Below, one piece after another: positions 7,067 to 13,809 of a stretch of DNA of 15,077 nt. The translations under genes were made by a program, and so were the position numbers. The notes under the pieces were generated by a model. That model was not told where the DNA came from. It did no database searches and saw only the letters and a list, made by a program, of their open reading frames with translations. This stretch comes from CAZGSG01 sp964528095 (GTDB taxonomy: Bacteria; Bacteroidota; Bacteroidia; Chitinophagales; Chitinophagaceae). The DNA lies in NCBI GenBank assembly GCA_964528095.1, contig CAZGSG010000131.1, positions 1 to 15,077 of the forward strand. The letters are read 5' to 3'. The stretch's first letter is position 1. Each line of letters begins with the position of its first letter.

Positions 7067-7981
7067 ATGAACCCGGCAACAACTTCCTCACCAAACAGCA
7101 GCATGTCCGGCATCCCGGCACCTGTAGACCTAATCGGGTCACTGATCCGGCAAAGTATCCTGAAAAAGGAGCCCGGCCCATTGATCGAAGCGCTGGCGCA
7201 TGAGGTGAGAAACCCCTTGTCCAATATCAACTTATCCCTTGTATTACTGGAAGCAATCATAAAAGATAATGATATTAAAGTCTACCTTGATATCATCAGA
7301 AGGAGCTCGATCCGTATCAATAACCTGATGGTCGAAATGCTGAAACAGCGCCAGGAAGATGATATACTGGCATCAGTTCACTCAGCCCATGACCTGCTTG
7401 ATGAAGTACTGGAAATGGCGAAAGACCGGATCCAGCTTAAGAATATAAGCGTTACAAAAATATATGCCTCTGAAAATTGCAACGTTTTATTGCACCGGTC
7501 TACTATGCAGATCGCATTGACGAATATCGTTATTAACGCGATCGATTCGATGGAAGCGGAAAATGGCCGGCTTACCATTATCACCCAATATGAAAAAAGC
7601 AAGTACACGATCCATATCAAGGACAATGGTTGCGGCATCAGCAAGGAAAACCTGAATAAGATATTCAAATCACACTATACCAATAAACCAGGCGGCCTCG
7701 GCGTCGGGCTTACCGCAACCCATAAAATTCTTTTGGCAAATCATGTGGAAATGAAAGTGGAATCCGTTGAAGGTGCAGGAACAGATTTCTTTCTTTTTTT
7801 CAATACCATACAACAACAATCTTCACACAAAACACATGAGTCCGAACTGAGTGAACAGGTATTTAAAAACAATCTAGCTCACTCCCCCTTTCAAAATGGA
7901 GAAGAAAAAGCGGTAAACAAAAGAACAAATATGCTGAAGGAATATAATAACCTTCAATTAACAAACGCCCTTTATAAATAA
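7067..7981 (+). CDS. Short sensorless histidine kinase (HisKA-HATPase_c)
   Basis: The product is 304 residues with no membrane segment and no recognisable sensor domain. The first 35 residues are low in complexity (Ser, Pro). The H-box ALAHEVRNPL carries His45, and the dimerisation helices run to about residue 95. The ATPase has the N-box NIVINAID (Asn157), DNGCGIS (186-192) and GGLGVGLTATHKIL (209-222). It is of the classical HisKA type, so it is not a close relative of the two HisKA_3 kinases beside it. A 55-residue polar tail (about 250-304) follows the ATPase with no known domain. With no input domain, it may receive its signal from a partner protein. No receiver-domain gene is adjacent. 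Same strand as the preceding kinase, after a 165-bp gap with a possible promoter. Confidence 0.9.
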   Translation: MNPATTSSPNSSMSGIPAPVDLIGSLIRQSILKKEPGPLIEALAHEVRNPLSNINLSLVLLEAIIKDNDIKVYLDIIRRSSIRINNLMVEMLKQRQEDDILASVHSAHDLLDEVLEMAKDRIQLKNISVTKIYASENCNVLLHRSTMQIALTNIVINAIDSMEAENGRLTIITQYEKSKYTIHIKDNGCGISKENLNKIFKSHYTNKPGGLGVGLTATHKILLANHVEMKVESVEGAGTDFFLFFNTIQQQSSHKTHESELSEQVFKNNLAHSPFQNGEEKAVNKRTNMLKEYNNLQLTNALYK

Positions 7982-8075
7982 AATAATAGGGTCGCGAAAT
8001 TCATTGCCGGTAATTCTATTTCGATATCCGTCAAAATAGCCCTTAAACAAAACAATTGCTTAAAACAAACTGCAG

Positions 8076-8092
8076 GCTTTACAGGGTAAAGC
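8076..8092 (+). other. Small perfect hairpin upstream of the TPR-like gene
   Basis: GCTTTAC (8076-8082) and GTAAAGC (8086-8092) pair perfectly around AGG. An upstream ATTGCTT (8055-8061) could alternatively pair with AAGCAAT (8089-8095), which overlaps the right arm, giving two mutually exclusive stems. No T-run follows, so a simple terminator is unlikely. It sits in the 192-bp gap before 8174. Its function is unknown. Confidence 0.25.
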
Positions 8093-8173
8093 AATATCGG
8101 TTCCGGCATTATCGCGGCCCGTCTGGATTAATAAGCTTAGCTTACATGGGAAGCACCTTTAAAAACACAACAC

Positions 8174-8470
8174 ATGTCCGCCCCTTTTTATTTCCTGCTC
8201 GCAGCCGTAACGCTTTCAATAGCTGTTATCATTTTTTTTGTAACAAAACATTACAAAAAAAATAATCGCACAGAATTATACAGTGAAGGCATCCGCAATG
8301 AGAACAATGGGCTTTACGAAAAAGCGCTGCATAACTACGAAGATGCATTAACCGAAGTTCATAAATTAAAGGTGGACAAAAAGCTGGGAGAACGGATCGA
8401 GCAAAAGATCAAGATCCTTCGCACCACTATTGACTATGAAAAAAACTTCTCAAGAAACCAGGAAGCATAA
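8174..8470 (+). CDS. Small membrane-anchored TPR-like protein
   Basis: This is a 98-residue protein. Residues 5-24 (FYFLLAAVTLSIAVIIFFVT) form one transmembrane segment, followed by the basic HYKKNNR, so the remainder probably faces the cytoplasm. Residues about 35-65 look like a single TPR-type helix pair (SEGIRNENNGLYEKALHNYEDAL), and the C-terminus is a charged helix. It has no catalytic motif. It may act as a scaffold or adaptor at the inner membrane. It lies 192 bp after the short kinase and 78 bp before the DJ-1/PfpI-like gene on the same strand. I do not recognise a named family. Confidence 0.7.
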   Translation: MSAPFYFLLAAVTLSIAVIIFFVTKHYKKNNRTELYSEGIRNENNGLYEKALHNYEDALTEVHKLKVDKKLGERIEQKIKILRTTIDYEKNFSRNQEA

Positions 8471-8548
8471 CGCTCCCTGCCATTGGAGAAGATCAGCGCC
8501 AACTCATCCGGTTGTCGCTGGTAAAAAAGAAACATAAATATATACGTT

Positions 8549-9301
8549 ATGAAAGTTTTGATCATTACTACTTCCAATGATAAGCTGGGCACTACCGACC
8601 GCAATACCGGTGTATGGCTGGAAGAACTGGCCACCCCCTATTATCTCTTCAAAGAAAAAGGGGCAGCAATCAGCATTGCCTCACCCAACGGCGGCGAAGT
8701 GCCACTGGACCCCAAAAGCCAGTCGATCATTATCGCCACCCAGTATTCCAAACGTTTTTTAAAAGATGCGGAAGCGATGGATTTTATCACCACTTCCATT
8801 CCCTTCGACAAACTGCATTCAGCCGACTTTGATATGGTACTGGTTACCGGCGGACACGGCGCGCTCTGGGACCTGTACGATAATCATTTGCTGAAACGCC
8901 TGCTTGAACAGTTTAACGAGGAACAAAAACCCATCGGTCTGCTTGGCCAGGGCATCGCGAGCCTGCTCACCTTACAGACCAACGATGGAGATCTATTAAT
9001 AAAAAGCATGCATCTCACCTGTATCAGCGACCAGGAAGAGGAATCATCGGGTCTGTCCGCTATAATCCCATTTCTGCTGGAAACCCGTATCAGGTCAGCC
9101 GGCGCTGTATACACCAGAACAGTATCACATACCAGCCACCTGGTCACAGACGGCAATTTCATCACCGGTCAAAACGCTGCTTCTTCCGAAGCCGTTGCCA
9201 GAAAAATGTTGCTTGCGATGGCAGGCGCCGGGCATCGGCACTATACCGGAATTTCACCAGTGGAGATTATGGAAGAAGGGTTGCCGCTTACGAATAATTA
9301 A
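8549..9301 (+). CDS. DJ-1/PfpI superfamily protein lacking the nucleophilic cysteine
   Basis: The product is 250 residues, close to Hsp31-like members. Family landmarks are all present: MKVLIITTSNDKLG at the start, TGVWLEEL with the conserved glutamate (Glu25/26), SIASPNGGEVPLDP, DMVLVTGGHGALWDL (96-110) and the late TGQNAASS (206-213). At the nucleophile elbow, where relatives read VCHGPAAL, this protein reads LLGQGIASL (131-139): Gly133 replaces the cysteine and Gln134 the histidine. The usual glyoxalase, deglycase or amidase chemistry therefore seems impossible, and a binding or structural role is inferred. The reading frame is intact over its whole length, which argues against a decaying pseudogene. 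It has no signal peptide and lies 78 bp after the small TPR-like gene. Confidence 0.88.
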   Translation: MKVLIITTSNDKLGTTDRNTGVWLEELATPYYLFKEKGAAISIASPNGGEVPLDPKSQSIIIATQYSKRFLKDAEAMDFITTSIPFDKLHSADFDMVLVTGGHGALWDLYDNHLLKRLLEQFNEEQKPIGLLGQGIASLLTLQTNDGDLLIKSMHLTCISDQEEESSGLSAIIPFLLETRIRSAGAVYTRTVSHTSHLVTDGNFITGQNAASSEAVARKMLLAMAGAGHRHYTGISPVEIMEEGLPLTNN

Positions 9302-9319
9302 ACAGGATGTTCGGGGTTC

Positions 9320-9361
9320 GATGTTTGATATTGGATGTTTGATATTGGATGTTAGATGTTG
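9320..9361. repeat. 14-bp tandem repeat (GATGTTTGATATTG)
   Basis: Two exact copies, 9320-9333 and 9334-9347, are followed by a degenerate third (9348-9361, GATGTTAGATGTTG). Similar fragments lie at 9313-9319 and 9368-9382. Such low-complexity GATGTTTGATATT tracts occur between genes in many environmental bacterial genomes, and their role is unknown. It lies directly behind the DJ-1/PfpI-like gene. The remaining bases to 9520 show no gene. Confidence 0.8.
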
Positions 9362-9520
9362 ACGCTTTGATGTTTGATGTTCTTCAAATTGCAGGAGCTT
9401 AACTTGCTTAAGATAATTTGTTCGGGGGTTTTTGAACATGATGCCTGGCAAATCTTGTCTGCCGCTTTACGGCTTACCGACCCCTGCTTCTATGGATAGA
9501 TTTTAGAATATACTAACTAG

Positions 9521-10018
9521 CTATTGGGCAGATTCATTCTTTTTTTGAACCTGTAGAAGAAGAGCAGCCCCCATCTCTAATAGTAGGGCGGATCTTGCTG
9601 CTGACTTTTCGGAGATATCATAGGCGTTGAGGGCCTTTCCCTCTGAAAAATACCATTCAAAGCGCTTTTCGTTGTACCCGTCGCTTATTGACTCTGTTAC
9701 TTTAATAAGCTTATCGTGGTCGAAATAGAATAAATTACTGCTATTCATTGTGCCTGTCGAATCATCCATTTTTCTTTCACTGAATGTTATGTTAGAAAAC
9801 TTTCTCAGTTTTTCTCCATCAAAATAACCTTCAACAAACACCCTGATTTTCAAACCCATCGCAGGTTGATCTCTATTCATTGAATCTCTTTCCATCCGAA
9901 AACCCGCATTATCAATAGATGATACCAATGAGTCTATTTCTTTCATCTTTGAACTATCCTGGCAAAAGCCAGTCATCTCCCATGACAAAACAAGAAGCAG
10001 TATAATCGCTTTTCTCAT
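9521..10018 (-). CDS. Secreted hypothetical protein
   Basis: This is a 165-residue product. It starts with a clear type I signal peptide (MRKAIILLLVLSWEMTGFCQ, cleavage probably after Gln20 or Cys19). The mature part is polar. Its middle (about 55-125) alternates strand-like segments such as LKIRVFVEGYFDGEKL, NLFYFDHDKLIKV and KRFEWYFSEGKAL, which resemble repeated antiparallel strands. The C-terminus is an alanine- and leucine-rich helix. I recognise no family. It stands alone on the minus strand between the 14-bp tandem repeats and the palindromic repeat cluster. A TATTTTTG box lies only four bases before the ATG, so the transcript may have almost no leader. Confidence 0.75.
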   Translation of the reverse strand: MRKAIILLLVLSWEMTGFCQDSSKMKEIDSLVSSIDNAGFRMERDSMNRDQPAMGLKIRVFVEGYFDGEKLRKFSNITFSERKMDDSTGTMNSSNLFYFDHDKLIKVTESISDGYNEKRFEWYFSEGKALNAYDISEKSAARSALLLEMGAALLLQVQKKNESAQ

Positions 10019-10022
10019 CTGT

Positions 10023-10030
10023 CAAAAATA
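10023..10030 (-). promoter_or_regulatory. -7 box almost touching the start codon
   Basis: Read on the minus strand, the sequence is TATTTTTG, a perfect TAnnTTTG match. It is separated from the ATG at 10016-10018 by only four bases (ACAG). On the usual spacing, transcription would begin at or within the start codon, giving a leaderless message. It could also be a chance match in AT-rich DNA. Confidence 0.4.
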
Positions 10031-10067
10031 GTATCCAATTCGCGAACAACCTTCAAACAGTCTGCTA

Positions 10068-10385
10068 TTTTCACGCAGTGAAAATTCTCCTTCGCTCAAA
10101 CAGGTGCAAATAGCTCAACTCTTCCTTAGCTCATTTACTCCTTAGCTCTGTGTGAAACCTGTTGCGGTGTTAGTGATGCAGGAACAAGAAGGACAATTCT
10201 TCAATCTATACTATAGAACTGAACCCCACCAAATGGAATTACATAATTCTCCCGCAAGCTTAAAACATATGTAAGGGCTTTCACACAGAGCTAAGGAGTA
10301 AATGAGATAAGGAAGAGCTGAGCTATCTGTTTATTCTTTATTTGTATGAACGGATGAGCCAAGGAGATTTTTCACTGCGTGAAAA
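10068..10385. repeat. Nested palindromic repeat, copy 2 (full element)
   Basis: The whole 318-bp stretch is an imperfect inverted repeat. The outermost ends, 10068-10084 (TTTTCACGCAGTGAAAA) and 10369-10385 (TTTTCACTGCGTGAAAA), are reverse complements and each is itself a small hairpin. Further in, 10111-10157 pairs with 10279-10325 at 45 of 47 positions. The arm sequence (TCATTTACTCCTTAGCTC) differs from copy 1, yet its partner changed in step. The conserved core follows the left arm (10147-10204), and the centre (10205-10278) is unlike the other copies. There is no open reading frame in it. It lies 50 bp upstream of the secreted hypothetical gene. Confidence 0.85.
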
Positions 10386-10407
10386 AGAACCCGCTGATCA
10401 GGGGACT

Positions 10408-10427
10408 GTTTTCAAGTCAGTGAAAAC
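10408..10427. repeat. Hairpin GTTTTCA-N6-TGAAAAC
   Basis: GTTTTCA (10408-10414) and TGAAAAC (10421-10427) pair perfectly over seven bases around AGTCAG. It resembles the small TTTTCAC/GTGAAAA hairpins that end copy 2 of the palindromic repeat and sits between copies 2 and 3. It may be a remnant of another repeat end. Confidence 0.45.
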
Positions 10428-10439
10428 GCCCTGTTAGCT

Positions 10440-10567
10440 CTTTATTTCAAAAGATAATAAACGTATAAATAGCCAGACTATTCCCTGCCTCATTTACTCC
10501 TTAGCTCTGTGTGAAACCTGTTACCGTGTTAGTGATGCAGGAACAAGAAAAACAATTCTTCAATCCC
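10440..10567. repeat. Palindromic dispersed repeat, copy 3 (half element)
   Basis: Bases 10440-10567 align with 1-129 at roughly 90% by eye, including the flank GATAATAAACGTATAAATAG, the left arm (TCATTTACTCCTTAGCTC, as in copy 2) and the core CTGTGTGAAACCTGTTACCG. Its inner left arm is of copy 2 type while its outer flank is of copy 1 type. The matching right arm is absent: after the core the sequence becomes unrelated (10568-10693). It is therefore a truncated copy. The 120 bases that follow hold nothing recognisable until the dehydrogenase promoter. Confidence 0.8.
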
Positions 10568-10693
10568 CACCCTGTTTGAAATCTCCTGCCAACATTTTGA
10601 GCTCACCGACCCAAAGAGTATTTTCTCCGACCACCCCAGCAACTAACGAACTATTTATTAAAGGTTTCGCCTCTCTATTCATTTTTTTTAAAG

Positions 10694-10701
10694 TAGGTTT
10701 G
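10694..10701 (+). promoter_or_regulatory. -7 box for the dehydrogenase gene
   Basis: TAGGTTTG is an exact TAnnTTTG match ending 20 bases before the ATG at 10722. No clear -33 TTTG is at the usual distance. It would drive the dehydrogenase and probably the DUF62 gene behind it. Confidence 0.5.
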
Positions 10702-10721
10702 CATTACCTAATTCTCCTTCA

Positions 10722-11531
10722 ATGTCTTCGTATTTTAAAGATAAAGTGGTAGTGGTCACCGGTGGCACAGATGGCATCGGGAAAGCGCTGGTAGAAGAAC
10801 TGCTGATGGCGGGTGCCAAAGTGGCTACCTGCGGCCGTGATCATGATAAATTATACCTGCTACAGTCTACATTCCCTTCCTCACCCCTGCATACAATGGT
10901 GGCAGATGTGAGCAATGAAAATGACTGCCGTCGTTTTATGGAAACAACCGTTAAGTTTTTTGGCGGTATCGATATCCTGATCAATAATGCCGGCATTTCC
11001 ATGCGCGCCCTGCTGAAGGATTCCAGCATCGAAGTGATCCGGAAAGTAATGGAGATTAATTTTTTTGGCGCCGTGTATTGCACCAAGTATGCCCTTCCTT
11101 CTATCATAGAACGAAAAGGCACCATCGTTGGCGTATCCTCCATAGCAGGTTATCGCGGACTACCCGGCAGAAATGGTTATTCCGCCTCCAAATTCGCCCT
11201 CCAGGGATGGCTGGAATCGATTCGCACCGAACTGATGGAAGACGGCGTGCATGTGATGTGGGTATGCCCCGGATTTACCAGCTCCAATATTCGTTTTGCC
11301 TCGCTCGACAAAGACGGCGATTCCAATGGCGATAGCACCATGAATGAAGGCAAACTGATGACCGCGGAAGAATGTGCTTCGCATATATTAAAAGCGGTGG
11401 AGAAAAAGAAAAGGACCCTGGTGCTCACCTTTACCGGCAAGCGGACCGTGTTTTTAAATAAACTATTCCCTGCGCTTACTGATAGACTTGTCCGCAAATT
11501 TTACTTTAAAGACGGGAAACTGGTAAAATAA
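10722..11531 (+). CDS. Short-chain dehydrogenase/reductase (classical SDR)
   Basis: This is a 269-residue Rossmann-fold oxidoreductase. The nucleotide-binding motif TGGTDGIG is at 13-20 and NNAG at 88-91. Asn113 (EIN) and Ser140 (GVSS) precede Tyr153 and Lys157 (YSASK), completing the catalytic tetrad. Arg39 (TCGRD) after the second strand suggests a preference for NADP(H). PG near 183 and the C-terminal LVRKFYFKDGKL are usual for the group. The sequence most resembles the DHRS7-like/acyl-reductase branch, and the substrate cannot be told from sequence. It has no signal peptide or membrane segment. The DUF62 gene begins 42 bp downstream on the same strand, so the two are probably cotranscribed. 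Confidence 0.93.
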   Translation: MSSYFKDKVVVVTGGTDGIGKALVEELLMAGAKVATCGRDHDKLYLLQSTFPSSPLHTMVADVSNENDCRRFMETTVKFFGGIDILINNAGISMRALLKDSSIEVIRKVMEINFFGAVYCTKYALPSIIERKGTIVGVSSIAGYRGLPGRNGYSASKFALQGWLESIRTELMEDGVHVMWVCPGFTSSNIRFASLDKDGDSNGDSTMNEGKLMTAEECASHILKAVEKKKRTLVLTFTGKRTVFLNKLFPALTDRLVRKFYFKDGKLVK

Positions 11532-11573
11532 GAAAAACCGCTCACTGACTTTTTAATTGATTTTTAATTTTCA

Positions 11574-12401
11574 ATGCCTTTATTAACGCTCACATCCGAT
11601 ATTGGTCACCAGGACTACCTGGCAGCTGCAGTAAAGGCGCAGTTATTAAAGCAGAATGCGGAGTTTTCAATTATCGATATTTCACATACCATTGTTCCGT
11701 TCAACTATCCGCAGGCAGCCTATATCTGCCGTAGCGCCTTCAGAAACTTTCCAGAATTCACCTACCATATAGTACTGGTCAATCTCTTTGAAAAAAAACC
11801 GGAGCAATTATTACTGGCTTTTCACCAGAACCAGTATATTTTTTGCGCCGATAATGGATTACTGAATATGATACTGGAAGGCAACCCCGAAATGGTGATC
11901 GGCATTCCACTCGATAAACTGGCCATCCGCAATACGATCTATTGCGTGGAAGTAATTGCTAAAACGATCGACAGGCTGGTAAAAGGAGAATCTATCCAGC
12001 ATATCGGTATCCCCGATGTATCTTATGTAGAAAAAAATCACTTACGCCCGCTGCTGGATAATAACTGGATCGAAGGACAGATCATCTTCATTGATAATTT
12101 TGAAAATGTGATCGTCAATATCACGCATGAGCAGTTTGAAGAACAACGGAAAGGAAGAAGCTTCAAGATCGTATTCAAACGCGATGAGGTGATCGAACGC
12201 ATCAGCGAATCCTATGCGGATGCGGGAGAAGGAGAAAAACTCGCTTTATTCAATAGCGCCGGCTATCTCGAAATCGCGATCAACAAAGGCAACGCGGCCG
12301 GACTTTTCGGACTCAAAGGGTATTCCGAAAAAGCCAACAAAATGTCGGGCATCATGCAGAACCAGCTGTTTTACCAGACGGTAAGAGTGTATTTTGAATA
12401 A
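11574..12401 (+). CDS. DUF62 / SAM hydroxide adenosyltransferase-fold protein, divergent active site
   Basis: The product is 275 residues. Family signatures are TLTSDIGHQDYLAAAVK (5-21; usually TLTTDFG..D), IIDISHTI (33-40), ADNGLL (92-97), the C-terminal-domain start IDNFENVIVNIT (173-184) and NSAGYLEIAINKGNAA (227-242). Typical members cleave S-adenosyl-methionine to adenosine and methionine using an Asp-Arg-His triad. Here the VDPGVG..R segment reads VNLFEKKPEQ (69-78), so Asp is replaced by Asn70 and no arginine follows, and the FHGRD segment reads IYCVE (122-126), with no histidine. The catalytic triad is therefore not visible. My recollection is that Bacteroidota members form a divergent subgroup. 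Adenosine or SAM binding may be kept, but hydrolysis is doubtful. It is 42 bp downstream of the dehydrogenase. Confidence 0.85.
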   Translation: MPLLTLTSDIGHQDYLAAAVKAQLLKQNAEFSIIDISHTIVPFNYPQAAYICRSAFRNFPEFTYHIVLVNLFEKKPEQLLLAFHQNQYIFCADNGLLNMILEGNPEMVIGIPLDKLAIRNTIYCVEVIAKTIDRLVKGESIQHIGIPDVSYVEKNHLRPLLDNNWIEGQIIFIDNFENVIVNITHEQFEEQRKGRSFKIVFKRDEVIERISESYADAGEGEKLALFNSAGYLEIAINKGNAAGLFGLKGYSEKANKMSGIMQNQLFYQTVRVYFE

Positions 12402-12493
12402 GATCGTCCGCCTGTTTCCTAAAAAAAAACATAAAGAAAAGATAGCCGCCATCGATCTACGATTCAATTCGTATATTGCAGCAAATCTGCATA

Positions 12494-13606
12494 ATGAGAA
12501 AGCCTGTATCCCTCATCATTCTGTTATTTAGCTCCTTCATGGCCTCCGGCCAATCGCCGCAGGAATTGATTTCGAAAGTGTTCCTGGCGCAGCGGGCTAT
12601 TTCTACTATTCAATATACCCTTGAGCGTGCCGATACCTTTGTCACCGGCACTACCCGTGTGGGACGGGGAGAGGTCAAATTAAAATCCCTGCCGGCTGAT
12701 ACCGTGCTGGGTTTTGCTTTCTGGGCGAAAAAAGACGGCTTTGATGCTGAGACGATCTATGATGGGCGAGCTGCTTTCAACATTGATCATTCAAAAAAGA
12801 GCTATGAATCCACCAGCTCCGCAATGGGGATTAACGCGTATCTCGGCAACCCGGGTGGCCAGGTGGTAATGAATGAAATAATAAAACTCGACACCGCCAA
12901 TGCAACAGGCTTTACCCTGAAACAGGATACAGACTATTATTATCTTACTATGCGACTCCGCGATATAAAGGAGTACGATGTTACCAACCGTAGCACGGTG
13001 TACACGATCGATAAAAAACTACTCATACCTGTACAGGTAAGAAAACACCAGGAGACCCTGGGAAAAGTGCAGGACCTCAATTACCGGGTCCTTCGTCTCC
13101 GGGTAAATGATCCTGCTACTGCTTATGATTTTTCAGGTGAACGTTTCCCTCCCGATTATACCCGCCAGCAAAGAACAGCCAATACAAAATTGCTTTCCTT
13201 AAAAGATCAACCGGCACCGGGTTTCAGTTTAATTTCATTTACAGCAAACCCTGTTTCATCCGGACAGTTTGCTGATAAGGTAGTGCTGCTTGATTTCTGG
13301 GAAGTATGGTGCGGCCCCTGCATCGCATCGATGCCAAAGGTGCAGGCACTGGCAGAAAAATATAAAGCACAGGGACTCGAAGTATATGGTATGATGAGTG
13401 AAAAAGACCAGTTGGAAGTGGCCAAACTACTGGTAGAAAAAAGAAAGATCAGTTTTCCCATGCTTGTAAGCAACCAGGAGGTGATGAAACAATATGGTGT
13501 AGTAGCCGTACCGACCTATATTCTTATCGACAAAAAAGGAAATATCCGGTTTACCAGCGAGGGATTTTCCGATGAAATGGAAAATGAGATAAAGAAATTA
13601 CTCTGA
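12494..13606 (+). CDS. Secreted TlpA-like thioredoxin-family protein with N-terminal LolA-like region
   Basis: I take the ATG at 12494 (MRKPVSLI) as the start, giving 370 residues. The open frame begins at a TTG at 12476, but the ATG gives a clean signal peptide (MRKPVSLIILLFSSFMASGQ) cut after Gln20. Residues about 22-215 form a beta-rich domain (for example LGFAFWAKKDGFDAETIYDG) resembling the N-terminal regions of Bacteroidota TlpA-like proteins. Residues about 235-370 form a thioredoxin fold: APGFSL, FWEVWCGPC with Cys273 and Cys276, and the cis-proline VAVPTYIL at Pro340. It should act in the periplasm as a disulfide reductase or isomerase, perhaps on an outer-membrane or cytochrome partner. 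Its own substrate is unknown. It lies 92 bp behind the DUF62 gene, and I see no firm promoter. Confidence 0.9.
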   Translation: MRKPVSLIILLFSSFMASGQSPQELISKVFLAQRAISTIQYTLERADTFVTGTTRVGRGEVKLKSLPADTVLGFAFWAKKDGFDAETIYDGRAAFNIDHSKKSYESTSSAMGINAYLGNPGGQVVMNEIIKLDTANATGFTLKQDTDYYYLTMRLRDIKEYDVTNRSTVYTIDKKLLIPVQVRKHQETLGKVQDLNYRVLRLRVNDPATAYDFSGERFPPDYTRQQRTANTKLLSLKDQPAPGFSLISFTANPVSSGQFADKVVLLDFWEVWCGPCIASMPKVQALAEKYKAQGLEVYGMMSEKDQLEVAKLLVEKRKISFPMLVSNQEVMKQYGVVAVPTYILIDKKGNIRFTSEGFSDEMENEIKKLL

Positions 13607-13753
13607 TAAAAATGAACAGCTTTGTTTCAGCTGAACATTCGAACACCCGTCGCTTTAACTTCTGTTTAACAGCTTTATTCCCATGCAAACTGATGCGGTA
13701 AAACGCTGGCTGATGAACCACTAACTACTAACCCTGAACTCCTGGCGATGAAC

Positions 13754-13785
13754 TTGGGACTTTGAACCGAATATCCCTATTTTTG
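13754..13785 (+). promoter_or_regulatory. Bacteroidota-type promoter of the DUF2723 gene
   Basis: TTG (13754-13756), a 21-base spacer and TATTTTTG (13778-13785) match the -33/-7 pattern of the phylum. The -7 box ends 24 bases before the ATG at 13810. The rest of the 203-bp gap from 13607 holds nothing further, apart from a weak CAGCT/AGCTG dyad near 13620. Confidence 0.55.
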
Positions 13786-13809
13786 CTTCCTTCAAAATAA
13801 TTGCGTTTT

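Noticed and set aside
8056..8265. Open frame of 69 codons overlapping the TPR-like gene
   Set aside because: It lies in another frame across the start of a protein with a clear membrane segment and carries no recognisable features.
9254..9451. Minus-strand frame over the 14-bp tandem repeats
   Set aside because: The apparent SNIKHPISNIE pattern is the translation of the tandem repeat and not a real protein.
10068..10567. CRISPR array
   Set aside because: The copies are few, far apart, palindromic over long arms and without regular spacers, and no cas genes are present.
10019..10721. Complete insertion sequence
   Set aside because: There is no transposase or other open frame of useful length in the region; only the repeat structure remains.
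12476..12493. Earlier TTG start of the TlpA-like gene
   Set aside because: It adds six residues in front of a normal lipid-free signal peptide that begins exactly at the ATG at 12494.
13607..13650. Factor-independent terminator after the TlpA-like gene
   Set aside because: The only dyad (CAGCT/AGCTG) has five base pairs and no T-run after it.
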